Origin: Cereibacter ovatus
GTDB lineage: Bacteria; Pseudomonadota; Alphaproteobacteria; Rhodobacterales; Rhodobacteraceae
NCBI RefSeq assembly: GCF_900207575.1
Contig: NZ_OAOQ01000009.1
Span: 1 to 64,000 of the forward strand
DNA: 64,000 bases
Direction of reading: 5' to 3'
Made by a program: the position numbers and the translations under genes. The notes under the pieces are model-generated. The model ran no database searches. It was not told the origin of the DNA and was given only the letters and a program-made list of their open reading frames with translations. Below are positions 42,549-52,961 of the stretch, piece by piece; position 1 is the stretch's first letter; every line of letters starts with the position of its first letter.

Positions 42549-42992
42549 TCAGTCGAATTTGCGGCTTGGCGCCAGAACCAGCGCCTCGCCCTTCAGGACG
42601 GTGGTATTGCCCACGAGGCAGCGGGTTTCAAGGGTCACCCGGCGTTTGCCGTGATCGATCGCCGTCACCGTCACTTCGGCCAGCACCACATCGCCCGGGC
42701 GGACGGGGGCCAGAAACTTCAGCGACTGGCCCAGATAGACGGTGCCATGGCCCGGCAACTGTTCGCCGATCACGGCCGAGATCAGGCCCGCGGTCAGCAT
42801 CCCATGGGCGATGCGGCCTTCAAAGATCGTGTCGCGTGCGTAATCGTCGTCCAGATGCACCGGGTTCCGGTCGGTCGAGACTTCTGCGAACAGTTCGATG
42901 TCGCGGTCGGTCACTTCCTTGCGCAAGGACCGGCTCATGCCGATCTCGAGGTCTTCGATGCAGATCGTCCCGCGGGGCATGTTGTCGAGCAT
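42549..42992 (-). CDS. MaoC-family (R)-hydratase-like protein
   Basis: A 147 aa single hot-dog-domain protein. The hydratase-2 active-site pattern is present: FAEVSTDRNPVHLDDDYA (Asp and His) and FEGRIAHGMLTAGLISAVIG. This fits (R)-specific enoyl-CoA hydratases of the PhaJ type, which link beta-oxidation to polyhydroxyalkanoate synthesis, but the substrate cannot be read from sequence. The LAPVRPGDVVLAEVTVTAI segment is typical of the family. It lies 27 bases upstream of ribF on the same strand. Confidence 0.85.
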   Translation of the reverse strand: MLDNMPRGTICIEDLEIGMSRSLRKEVTDRDIELFAEVSTDRNPVHLDDDYARDTIFEGRIAHGMLTAGLISAVIGEQLPGHGTVYLGQSLKFLAPVRPGDVVLAEVTVTAIDHGKRRVTLETRCLVGNTTVLKGEALVLAPSRKFD

Positions 42993-43109
42993 CCTGCGAA
43001 TCCCTTAGCTGGTGCCGTGCACGTTAATCTGCGCTGCATCGCAGCACAAGATGCGCGGGCAATAAATGTTCCCGCCTGCGACTAAAGGCGCAACAATCTT
43101 GCCGTCGGG

Positions 43110-44003
43110 TTAACGCAACCGCGGGATGACATAGGACGGCGACAGTTCGACCTCGGCCAGCCAGTTCGACAGCCGCGCGGGGTCCAGCCGCTCGCCATTC
43201 TCGCCGAAGATGTCCATGGCCAGCCCGCCGGTGATGAACAGGGTGTCCAGATCCTCGGCCATGCCGCCGCGGATGTCGGTGCCGATGCCGTCGCCGATGC
43301 ACAGGATTTCCTCGTGCACGATGCCGGGGCGGATCGCATCCAGCCGGCGCTTGGCCAGATCGTAGATCGGCGGGTGGGGCTTGCCGAAGTACAGGCTTTC
43401 GCCGCCCATCGCGTCATAGGCTTCGGCGATGGCGCCGGCGCAGTAGATGCGCTTGTCGCCGTAATCCACCACGATGTCGGGATTGGCGCACAAAAGCTTC
43501 AGCCCCTTTTCGCGGGCGTAAAGCAGGGTGGCGCGATAGTCGTCGGGGGTTTCGGTCAGGTCGTCGAACAGGCCGGTGCAGACGATGCCCTGCGCCTGCG
43601 CCAGCGGCACCTTTTCGATGGGTGGTTGGTTGGCCGCGATGCCGGTCAGGTCGTCGGACAGTTCGGTGAAGAAGGTGTCATCCTTGTCCGGCCCAAGGTG
43701 ATAGACCTTGCGCCCCACCGCCCCCGTCACCAGCGCATATTGCGCCGCATCGCCGGACGAGGCGATCTCGTCATAGCAGTCGGTGGGCACGCCGATGGTA
43801 TCCAGTTGCCGGCGCACCGAAGGCTTCGGCCGCGGCGCGTTGGTCAACAGCACCACCGTCCCGCCCTTGGCCCGGAAGGCGCGCAGCGCCTCGACCGCCT
43901 CGGGAAAGGGTTGGCGGCCGTTGTGCAGGCAGCCCCACAGGTCGCAGTAAAGCGCCCGGTAGGGCCCCGAGATTTCGGCCAGCGAAGCGATGATGCGGCT
44001 CAT
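43110..44003 (-). CDS. HAD-IIA family protein with altered motif I
   Basis: A 297 aa NagD-like HAD protein of the class typified by DxWGxLH at motif I. Here the sequence is CDLWGCLHNG: the nucleophile Asp is kept but the second Asp, the usual acid/base, is Trp. Motif II is LLTNAPRPK, and motif III/IV are FGKPHPPIYDLA and CIGDGIGTDIRGG. The substrate is unknown, and activity as an ordinary phosphatase is doubtful. It lies about 110 bases downstream of ppaC on the same strand. Confidence 0.85.
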   Translation of the reverse strand: MSRIIASLAEISGPYRALYCDLWGCLHNGRQPFPEAVEALRAFRAKGGTVVLLTNAPRPKPSVRRQLDTIGVPTDCYDEIASSGDAAQYALVTGAVGRKVYHLGPDKDDTFFTELSDDLTGIAANQPPIEKVPLAQAQGIVCTGLFDDLTETPDDYRATLLYAREKGLKLLCANPDIVVDYGDKRIYCAGAIAEAYDAMGGESLYFGKPHPPIYDLAKRRLDAIRPGIVHEEILCIGDGIGTDIRGGMAEDLDTLFITGGLAMDIFGENGERLDPARLSNWLAEVELSPSYVIPRLR

Positions 44004-44090
44004 GGGATGCGCCTTTCCGGTCAGGGGCCGGGCGCGTCGCCCGTGCGGGACGGTCGCGGCCGGGCGATGCGCCGCCCGGCCGTCGATGAA

Positions 44091-44108
44091 GGGCCGGTTG
44101 CCCGGCCC
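44091..44108 (-). terminator. hairpin at the ppaC 3' end
   Basis: GGGCCGG-TTGC-CCGGCCC forms a perfect 7-bp stem with a 4-base loop, starting seven bases beyond the ppaC stop. It is followed by TTC rather than a U-run on the minus strand. Confidence 0.5.
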
Positions 44109-44114
44109 CCGTGG

Positions 44115-45032
44115 TCACAGTTTCAGCGCCGGGATGATCTGCTTCTTGCGGCTCATGATGCCGGGCAGCACCACGCTGTCGCCGGTCACGGTCGCGCCAA
44201 AGCTTTTCTCGGCCAGTTGCTTCACCAGATCGTTCGGCACCAGCAGCGTGGCCTCTTCGCGCAGGATGTCGACGATGAACAGCACGACCTGATCGGCGCC
44301 ATCTTGGGCGGCAACGCCCGGCATGGCGGCCATCAGGCTGGCCTTGCGGTCCAGCAGAACCTGCGGTGCGGTGGTTTCCAGCACCGAGATGCGGAACTGC
44401 TTGCCCTCGATCTCGTATTCCTTGGAATCCATCCGCAGCAGTTCGGCATCCGAGAACGCCGAGACATCGGATTTTGCGGCGAACAGTTCGGCCGCGAAGG
44501 ACGGGATGTCGATGCCCAGATCGGCGGCCAGCTTTTCGGCCACCGCGCGGTCATGCGGCGTGGTGGTGGGCGAGCGGAACTCCAGCGTGTCGGACAGGAT
44601 GCAGGACAGCATCGCGCCCTTGATCGCGCGGGGCGCGCGCGACAGCGCATCACCCATCAGGTCGTGCATGATGGTGGCGGTGCAGGCCAACGGGCGGATG
44701 GTGATGTCGATCGGCGATTTGGTCTTGATGCCGCCGACCAGCAGATGGTGGTCGATGATGCCCACCACCTTTGCGTCGTTGATCGAGGCCGGCAGTTCGG
44801 CCGGGTTGTTGGTGTCGACGATCACGCAGGTGTCCTCGGCGGTGACATCGGTGATGATCTCGGGCTTGTCCAACCCCCAGTGCCGCAGCACAAAGGCCGC
44901 CTCGGTGTTCGGCTCTCCCAGCAGGACGGGCTTGGCGGGGGTGCCGGCCACTTCGGTCAGATACCACGCCCAGATGATGGGCGAGCCGGTGGAATCGGTG
45001 TCGGGGGATTTGTGGCCGAAAACCTTGATCAT
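44115..45032 (-). CDS. ppaC: manganese-dependent inorganic pyrophosphatase
   Basis: Family II pyrophosphatase that hydrolyses PPi to drive biosynthesis. The 305 aa DHH/DHHA2 protein has KVFGHKSPDTDSTGSPI (metal ligands His, Asp, Asp), CVIVDTNNPAEL, and VVGIIDHHLLVGG. The C-terminal domain ends with SRKKQIIPAL, the substrate-binding SRKKQ motif. The start is the ATG at 45032; the longer frame to 45143 runs through its promoter. Family II enzymes are less common in Proteobacteria than family I. Confidence 0.95.
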   Translation of the reverse strand: MIKVFGHKSPDTDSTGSPIIWAWYLTEVAGTPAKPVLLGEPNTEAAFVLRHWGLDKPEIITDVTAEDTCVIVDTNNPAELPASINDAKVVGIIDHHLLVGGIKTKSPIDITIRPLACTATIMHDLMGDALSRAPRAIKGAMLSCILSDTLEFRSPTTTPHDRAVAEKLAADLGIDIPSFAAELFAAKSDVSAFSDAELLRMDSKEYEIEGKQFRISVLETTAPQVLLDRKASLMAAMPGVAAQDGADQVVLFIVDILREEATLLVPNDLVKQLAEKSFGATVTGDSVVLPGIMSRKKQIIPALKL

Positions 45033-45065
45033 TTGGAATGTCCCGCTGCGGATGGATCTGGCCGC

Positions 45066-45094
45066 CTTATAGGGGCGGATCTTGACCTTGTCAC
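45066..45094 (-). promoter_or_regulatory. candidate promoter of ppaC
   Basis: On the minus strand GTGACA and TATAAG are 17 bases apart, ending 34 bases before the ppaC start. The -10 element is strong for this GC-rich genome. Confidence 0.55.
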
Positions 45095-45447
45095 GATAGC
45101 GGCACGCAGCTTGCCGCAGTGCAGCAACGCGGCCACAGACCAACCGGCGGGGGGCGGTGCAGGGCGTCCGGGCGGCAGTTGGACTGATGCCTGTCCTGTG
45201 CCCGGAGAGGCGCCACGGGGCGGCGGACCCGGACCGGGCCGTGGGCGGTTCTGCGGTGCCATCGGCCCGGTCGTCCTGTGGCCGGGGCGCGCCCGCGTCC
45301 GGGCAGGGCCTGGATCCCGGGCTTTACGCCATGGCCCTGCGGGGGCGTGTCATGCACCTGCGGCATGGCGGGTGCGACGATGCGGAAATTGTGCTGCACG
45401 CCCACAGGCGCCATCTTCGCCCGCAGAATGCTTGACAGGAGTCTTCC
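45095..45447. other. gap upstream of ppaC without a clear gene
   Basis: About 350 bases, GC-rich. A 92-codon plus-strand frame at 45157-45435 ends 12 bases before a better-supported small ORF, but has no recognisable motif or ribosome site. I see no RNA gene or repeat. Confidence 0.4.
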
Positions 45448-45555
45448 ATGCGCGATCCGCGTGCCCATCTGCCCTATGAACTGGTTCTGGCCGAACTGAG
45501 CCGCTCGTTGAAGCCGGCTTCGGTCTACACATCCCTGTTCAACACGCCGCGCTAG
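45448..45555 (+). CDS. small 35-residue ORF of unknown function
   Basis: ATG at 45448, with CAGGAG about seven bases upstream, opens a 35-codon frame ending in TAG at 45553-45555. The peptide begins MRDPRAHLPYELVLAELSRS and ends with LFNTPR. It contains a plausible amphipathic helix (YELVLAELSRSL) and no transmembrane segment. It ends two bases before the TraB-family gene on the opposite strand. The good ribosome site is the only evidence for coding; no homologue is known to me. Confidence 0.4.
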   Translation: MRDPRAHLPYELVLAELSRSLKPASVYTSLFNTPR

Positions 45556-45557
45556 GT

Positions 45558-46556
45558 TCAGGGCGTCAGCGGCTCGACCCGGAAGCCCCGCCGTTCCAGC
45601 AGTGCCAGCACGCCATCCTGCCCGGGCAGGTGCAGCGCGCCCACCGCGACCACGGCCGGGCCGCGCGCCAGCGCCGTCTCGATCACCGGAACCCAGGCGC
45701 GGTTGCGGCCAAGGATCAGCGTTTCTTCCATTCGCGCAAATTCGGCATCCGCGCTTTCCGGGGTATAGCCGGGCATGTCGTGTGATTCGAGCCGCATGTA
45801 TTCCCAGACTTTCCGCGACTCGCCGGTGAAATAGCGCCCGGACAGCGTCACGGCGAGATCGGCCACCCGATCCTCCAGCGGCAGCGCGGTGCGGATCATC
45901 GCCAGTTGCTCGTCCTCGCCGAGGTCCGCGAACAGACCGAACACGGTGTCCCAAGGCTCCAGCGCCGCAATCGGCACGCCCGCCGCTTCGGCCACCCTCA
46001 TCGCCCGGCGGTCAAGTCCATCGGGGTTCTGTGCCTCGGCCATCGCGCAGGGCGGAATGGCAATGGTCATCGAGACATACCACGGTGCGAATTTCGCTGC
46101 CATGAAGGGCGGGATGCCGCGCGCCCGCAGCGCATCCGACAGCATCCGCCATTCGTCTTCGGTCAGCCGCTCGGGCAGGGTGGGGCCATCGGACAGCATC
46201 AGCGACGGATCTTTCGCCATCGCCTCTTTCAGCCGCGCTTCCTCGGCCGGGCTGGCTTCGACCAGCAGCGTCTGTGCGCTTTCGATGATCGGGCGCAACC
46301 GCGCGACGCTGGCATCGTGGCGCGGGTCGTTCAGGTGATAGGTGCCGACCACCACCGCCTGCTCGTCGCCGCGGGTCACGCGCCAGAAATTGCCGGCGGC
46401 AAAGGGCTGGCGGGCGGCTTCGGCCTCGACCGCGGCGCGGTCGGCGGCGGGCAGCGCGTCGATCAGGTCGACGCCGGTGCAGGCGGCGTGAAGCGGCGCC
46501 GCGACCCACAGGATCAGCGCAGCAAGCAGGGGCGTCGGTCGGGCCATGCGGGGCAT
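45558..46556 (-). CDS. TraB/GumN family protein
   Basis: An exported protein of about 332 aa in the TraB/GumN (TIKI-like) superfamily, some members of which are metalloproteases. It has a signal peptide (RPTPLLAALILWVAAPLHA), the motif VVGTYHLNDPRHD near the N-terminus, and VVAVGALHLPGQDGVLALLE near the C-terminus, giving the paired GxxH sites of the family. Start choice is between 46556 (MPRMARP) and 46547; AAGGA is better spaced for the second. A much longer antisense frame to 48908 covers groESL and is not real. Confidence 0.82.
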   Translation of the reverse strand: MPRMARPTPLLAALILWVAAPLHAACTGVDLIDALPAADRAAVEAEAARQPFAAGNFWRVTRGDEQAVVVGTYHLNDPRHDASVARLRPIIESAQTLLVEASPAEEARLKEAMAKDPSLMLSDGPTLPERLTEDEWRMLSDALRARGIPPFMAAKFAPWYVSMTIAIPPCAMAEAQNPDGLDRRAMRVAEAAGVPIAALEPWDTVFGLFADLGEDEQLAMIRTALPLEDRVADLAVTLSGRYFTGESRKVWEYMRLESHDMPGYTPESADAEFARMEETLILGRNRAWVPVIETALARGPAVVAVGALHLPGQDGVLALLERRGFRVEPLTP

Positions 46557-46637
46557 ATCCTTTGTTGTGAAGCCTGAAGGTGGCACGCACCGCCGCCCGC
46601 GCCAAGGCGCGGCGGCCAATTTGACGCATTCCCCCCG

Positions 46638-46666
46638 TTGACAGGCGTCCGCGCGTTGCCTAATTC
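46638..46666 (+). promoter_or_regulatory. sigma-70-type promoter of groESL
   Basis: TTGACA and TAATTC are separated by 17 bases. The CIRCE operator follows nine bases after the -10 box, covering the expected transcription start. Confidence 0.8.
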
Positions 46667-46674
46667 TCCCGGCG

Positions 46675-46701
46675 TTGGCACTCGCTGATGGTGAGTGCCA
46701 A
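46675..46701. promoter_or_regulatory. CIRCE operator (HrcA binding site)
   Basis: TTGGCACTC-N9-GAGTGCCAA is a perfect inverted repeat matching the CIRCE consensus TTAGCACTC-N9-GAGTGCTAA, with compensating changes in both arms. It implies heat-inducible repression of groESL by HrcA. Confidence 0.95.
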
Positions 46702-46736
46702 TAGTATTCAACCTGGAACCTAGGGAGTGTTCTCAG

Positions 46737-47024
46737 ATGGCATTCAAACCGCTGCATGACCGCGTGCTGGTCCGCCGCGTCCAGAGCGACGAAAAGACCA
46801 AGGGCGGTCTGATCATCCCCGACACCGCCAAGGAAAAACCGGCCGAGGGCGAAGTGGTCGCCACCGGCGAAGGCGCGCGCAAGGACTCGGGCGAACTGAT
46901 CGCGATGTCGGTGAAAGCGGGCGACCGCGTGCTGTTCGGCAAATGGTCGGGCACCGAAGTCACCATCGACGGTGCGGAACTGCTCATCATGAAGGAAAGC
47001 GACATTCTCGGGATCATCGCCTGA
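46737..47024 (+). CDS. groES: co-chaperonin GroES
   Basis: Heptameric lid of the GroEL chaperonin. The 95 aa protein starts [20 protein letters not shown] and shows the mobile loop [24 protein letters not shown]-type [12 protein letters not shown] and the [20 protein letters not shown] end. The ATG at 46737 is used; the longer frame begins inside the CIRCE element. GGGAG precedes it. It is followed by groEL after 93 bases. Confidence 0.97.
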   Translation: MAFKPLHDRVLVRRVQSDEKTKGGLIIPDTAKEKPAEGEVVATGEGARKDSGELIAMSVKAGDRVLFGKWSGTEVTIDGAELLIMKESDILGIIA

Positions 47025-47057
47025 CATCAGGCCGATCGCGGCTTGGCCCCCCTCTGA

Positions 47058-48761
<1,704 letters not shown>

Positions 48762-48787
48762 TCCACCGCCCTTCGCGGGATGGACGG

Positions 48788-48812
48788 AAAGGGGGCCTTC
48801 GGGCCCCCTTTT
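48788..48812 (+). terminator. Rho-independent terminator of groESL
   Basis: AAAGGGGGCC-TTC-GGGCCCCCTTTT: a GC-rich stem with a short loop and a run of T, 26 bases after the groEL stop. Confidence 0.9.
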
Positions 48813-48947
48813 CACATTCTTTCGGCTTGGTTTGCCGCTTGTTCGTAGCAATTTGGCGCGAATGCAGGGATTGTCGCGGTGCCCGGATTCATATTCTGGA
48901 AAGCGCACATGATTTAATCAGTGTCCATTCATTCTGGGGTATCAGTC

Positions 48948-50057
48948 GTGACCACACAGCAAGACTTGCAGAAGCGTCTGGATTTTCTGAAGCTTGACGA
49001 TGGGGCGCTGGAGCGGCTTCCCGAAACGCGCGAGATATTCCTTCAGGCGGTGCAAGAGGCGCTGCACGACTTTTATGACAATGTCCGCGCCACACCCGAG
49101 GCCGCAAAGTTCTTTCGCGATCCCTCGCGCATGGACCACGCCAAGGAAAAGCAGATCGCGCACTGGGAGCGCATCGCCTCGGGTCAGATCGACGGGGACT
49201 ATGTCGCCACCGCAACCCGTGTGGGCCGCACCCATGCCCGCATCGGGCTGGAGCCGCGCTGGTATCTGGGCGGCTATGCGCTGATCCTTGAAAAGGTGGT
49301 CGCACTGATGCTGCCGCGGATGCTGGGCCGCGGGTTCCTGTCGCGGCGCCGGGTGGACCGGGCGGCCGGACAGATCGGCGTCATCCTGAAGGCGACGATC
49401 CTTGATATGGAATACGGCGTCTCGACCTATTTCGAGGCGCTGGAAGAAGAACGCCGCAAGATCGAGCAGGAGCGCGCGGTCGCGGTTCAGCTTTCCCGCT
49501 CGCTGGCCGATGCCTCGTCGGCGATGGAACAGATTGCCGCCACCGTGCGCCAGACCGCCGACAATGCGCAGCAGACCCGAGAGGCCGCGGCACAGGTCAG
49601 CGATCTGGCCGCCACCGGCGGCGATGCCGTGGGTGGGGCGGCGGCGGCGGTGCGCGATATCGCTGCCCGGGTGACCGTCGTGCAGGAAATCGCGCGCCAG
49701 ACCAACCTTCTGGCGCTGAACGCCGCGATTGAGGCCGCCCGCGCCGGCAGCCATGGCGCCGGGTTCGCTGTGGTCGCCGGCGAGGTACGCAAACTGGCCG
49801 AGCGGGTGGAACAGGCCTCGACCGAGATCGCCGAACTGGCGGAAGCGACGCTGGCCGCCTCGGCCCGGGCCGAGGAGAGCCTTGCCCGCCTGTTGCCTGA
49901 CATGCATCGCACCGCGGGGCTGGTCGGCGACATCACCACCGCCTGTCAGGAACAGACGATCGGGGTCGAGCAGGTCAACCGCGCGATCCTGCAAATGAAC
50001 GAACTGGGCCGAAGGCTGGACGCGGCCGAAGCGGCAATCCTGAACAGCGCCGCCTGA
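48948..50057 (+). CDS. soluble globin-coupled methyl-accepting sensor (HemAT-like)
   Basis: Predicted heme-based oxygen sensor. Residues about 1-155 are a sensor globin: [20 protein letters not shown] contains the proximal heme His (residue 96) in the context seen in HemAT. A coiled coil ([20 protein letters not shown]) leads to a chemoreceptor signalling domain with [20 protein letters not shown] and [16 protein letters not shown]. There is no transmembrane segment or HAMP domain, so it is cytoplasmic. I start at GTG 48948 (369 aa); GTG 48921 is also in frame. No che genes are adjacent. Confidence 0.88.
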   Translation: MTTQQDLQKRLDFLKLDDGALERLPETREIFLQAVQEALHDFYDNVRATPEAAKFFRDPSRMDHAKEKQIAHWERIASGQIDGDYVATATRVGRTHARIGLEPRWYLGGYALILEKVVALMLPRMLGRGFLSRRRVDRAAGQIGVILKATILDMEYGVSTYFEALEEERRKIEQERAVAVQLSRSLADASSAMEQIAATVRQTADNAQQTREAAAQVSDLAATGGDAVGGAAAAVRDIAARVTVVQEIARQTNLLALNAAIEAARAGSHGAGFAVVAGEVRKLAERVEQASTEIAELAEATLAASARAEESLARLLPDMHRTAGLVGDITTACQEQTIGVEQVNRAILQMNELGRRLDAAEAAILNSAA

Positions 50058-50172
50058 TCGGGGCCGCCTGTGCTGGACCTGTCTGAAACAACTGCCATCG
50101 GTGTCCGTGCGCAGCATGTCACCGCCCCGCTGGCGGATTCGGAACAGGCGGGTCTCGCACGGGTTTCGCCCC

Positions 50173-51730
50173 TTAGCCTGCAATGAGTTGTCGGCCATCC
50201 CTTCGCATGGCCGCCCCGACCAGAGAGTGGATTTCGCCACGTCTGAGCAGTGGTTTCAGAAGGTCCGAGACCAGCCGCCGATATCCGGGAATGGCTGCCT
50301 GCGCCACGGCAACCCGCGCCGCCTTGCGGTTCTTCGCGGCTTCGCGCGTCCCCCTTCAAGGCATTCGTAAACACCCTGCCTAACGGGCATGATCCGGTTG
50401 CAGATCAGCCGGCCCGCCTCATCGAAGGCGAAGGTCGGGTCCGCAAAACCGTCTGGGTTTCGGCCGATCAGGATCTGCCCCTTCTTGTGCCAGGGCATCA
50501 GCGCGGCCCGAGACGTCGCATCGCCCTGGGTCCAGGTATTGACCTGCACCCGGCCTCAGCGATCCACCGAAGCGGGCTTGTAAATCAGCCCGGAAAAATA
50601 ATGCTTTTGCACCATAGGCTTGCGCATGATCCAGTGCTTCTGGCCGGCGCTGAACATCTGCTTATAGGAGCGGCCGCGCATGCCTTGGCTGCGCCGGTCG
50701 CCTTCGCGGTTGTGCCGATCAATCTTGCGCCGAATGACAGCTTCGGCCACCGCGAACGGGACCGGCACGACATTCGGCGTCGGGGTCGCGCCGGGTGCAT
50801 GCTCGGCGTGAGCGCCGCGGAACTCGGGCCGGTCATCGATCACACTGGAAAGGGTGGCGAAGGGCCGCCCGGCGATCTTCGATTGCCCGTTGGCGGGCAG
50901 GGCGAAGGTGATGTCGATCCCGAGGTGATAGCAGACGCCAAGAGGCTTCACGCCCGGCTTGCCGCACCATTTGAAGTCGGTTCCGCCTGCCACCAGATGC
51001 CCGGGGGAATGCCGAACCGTTGCCGGTAAAAAGGGTGCCGAAGATACCGTGCTCGCGGCAGACGTTGCGGATCAGATGCGGCGTCGCGACGGCGTTTTCA
51101 GAAACGGCTAACCCGTATCCGCACATGCAGTTCGATGCCACATCGATCAGGCCCAGCATGACGATGCGGACAATCTTGCCGTCGAAGTCCACCCGGAAGT
51201 CCAGGGCGCGCCCGTCCAGTGACACGAGGGCCAGCGCCGTCATGGCTCCCTGTCCCGCGTGATCGGCATGGAGCGCGCGCACCGCGGCCTCACGACTGAA
51301 GCTTGCGGCTCGGGAACAGCGTTCCCGCGCGGCCATGCGGTGATGTACTTCGGCCAGGTCCATCCCCACCTGCGGGCCACGTCGCGCCATGCCTGCTTGT
51401 GCGGGAACTGCGGCCCGGCATCGCGCGGCGTGGTCATGCAGAAGGACCATGCCTCGTCCGAAATCTCGGCCCGCGGACCTCCGGTGCGCGCATGATCCGG
51501 CAGCAGCGCGGGCGCGAAGTTCACCGGATCGAGGCCCCCCACGGCCCGCAGGATGCGGCGAAGGCTCATCGTGCCGTCCGCCCCGAACTTCGCCCAAGCG
51601 GCGGCGACAAGCTGGACGATCAGCCCGCGCGCCTCGCTTACGCCGCCCTTGGTCAGGAAGCGGGCGATCTCGGCCTTGCGGGTGTCGCCTTGGCAAAGCG
51701 GGCGTGGGCCGCCTCATCATACTCGCCCGC
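50173..51730 (-). pseudogene. degenerate Mu-type (MuA-like) transposase
   Basis: Minus-strand fragments in shifting frames add up to one transposase. In order they are EYDEAAHARFAKAT; then RKAEIARFLTKGGVSEARGL to about 51240; a DDE core (LVSLDGRALDFRVDFDGKIV and LGLIDVASNCMCGYGLAVSE); the region VCYHLGIDITFALPANGQSK to SVDR; VQVNTWTQGDA onward; and a tail AAKNRKAARVAVAQAAIPGY ending at a TAA at 50173. At least three frameshifts are needed, plus one in-frame TGA at 50556 where a Trp is expected. The catalytic TDNG motif reads TGNG. It cannot make an active enzyme. Confidence 0.8.
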
Positions 51731-52273
51731 GGGAAGTCCCGCCTGGTGCTTCCTTCCATTCCTTCGAAAGGATCGCACCCTCAAACCGTGGGATCAAACC
51801 CCTAGCCCCCGCATATTGCCTGAAGGACCGATCTTCGGCGGCGACACGGTGGCGGGCATCCCGGACGCCGACCTGGCCGCGAGGTCCATGTTGGACCTTC
51901 TGAAGCAGATGCAGGTTTTCAGTGCCACCGCAAGCCGGATTGGCATGGAGCGCGGCCTTCTTCCTGGCACTGACAGAGCGGCACCCGATTGGTTGCCGTT
52001 CGGCATCCAGGCCGGGTCCAGCCCCAGGCGCCGTCATCTGATTTCATTGCGCTTTTTCCGCGCCTCATGCGGCCAATCGACCGCCGGACACGGAAAATCC
52101 GGCTTTCAGTCTTAAATCCGGTGAAATCCCCGCCCCGCAAGGCATTGATTTGAAGTGCGTTTAAGGGCGGAAAGGATCAAACCCTCTGAAACCCGTCAGG
52201 GGGATGATGCCGCCCCCGCACAGCCCGTCAAGAATCCGGCCCGCAGCAAGGCCCTGACATTGGCGGGCCGAGG
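51731..52273. other. unassigned stretch beyond the transposase relic
   Basis: About 540 bases without a convincing gene. Short minus-strand frames (for example 51794-52006 and 51919-52140) could be the eroded N-terminus or a helper gene of the Mu-type element, but I cannot align them to a known protein. I found no clear terminal repeats or target-site duplication. Confidence 0.4.
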
Positions 52274-52828
52274 CTACTCCAGCACCTCGTCGGGATCGAC
52301 GCCCCAAAGCGCGGTCTTGATGACCCAGCCCCGCTCGCCTCCGGCACCGATCCGACACCAGTCGGTGATGCACTGCAACAGCCGCACGATCACCCCGCGC
52401 TCGGCATGAACATTCACCGGCGATCCGCTGGCCGGATCTTCGTGCAGATCGGCCATCTCGGCCACCACCATGGCCGAGCGCACCCCCGACAGCAGCGAGT
52501 AATGCACCCAGCCGCCCGCGCCCTCGAAATCTTCGACCCGGCGCCAGTGTTCGTATTCGGCAGTGACGCGCAACGGCATCCCGGCGCGGGTGAACACCCA
52601 GTCGATCCGATGCGTCAGACCCGGCCCGCGCCGCGCATTGCCCTCGGACGTCTTCAACGAGACATACCGAGGCAGCGGCAGGTTGGTCACCGGCCCCATT
52701 CCCGGCATCCCGGGCGGCGGCGCCATCGCAGCCTCGACCGACGGCTCCACCGCCATGTCCTGCGCCTGCGTTTTTGCGCCTGCCACCAGTGCCAGCACCA
52801 CAGCAAGCGCCGCGATCATCCGTCCCAT
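52274..52828 (-). CDS. exported bacterial SH3-like domain protein
   Basis: A 184 aa protein with a signal peptide (MGRMIAALAVVLALVAGA then KTQAQ), a Pro/Met/Gly-rich linker (AMAPPPGMPGMGP), and SH3-type repeats: LPRYVSLKTSEGNARRGPGL with WVFTRAGMPLRVTAEYEHWR and VEDFEGAGGWVHYSLLSG, then AERGVIVRLLQCI and GERGWVIKTALWGV. Such SH3b proteins bind cell-wall or protein ligands in the periplasm. The start at 52828 has GGCGGA eight bases upstream. It is divergent from the hydroxyacid dehydrogenase. Confidence 0.85.
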   Translation of the reverse strand: MGRMIAALAVVLALVAGAKTQAQDMAVEPSVEAAMAPPPGMPGMGPVTNLPLPRYVSLKTSEGNARRGPGLTHRIDWVFTRAGMPLRVTAEYEHWRRVEDFEGAGGWVHYSLLSGVRSAMVVAEMADLHEDPASGSPVNVHAERGVIVRLLQCITDWCRIGAGGERGWVIKTALWGVDPDEVLE

Positions 52829-52961
52829 CGTTCGGTTCCGCCTTTTCGGCGCGCATGGCGTCATGCCGCGCCGTCCCGCCTCTGCCGGGGCTTGTGCCGC
52901 GCCCCGCTTGGCGGCACCTTGCCACCACAGGCCCGGATTTGGAAGTGCAGGGAGAGAGAGA

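Noticed and set aside
45157-45435. 92-codon plus-strand frame upstream of the small ORF
   Set aside because: No ribosome site or recognisable domain; it is not reported as a gene.
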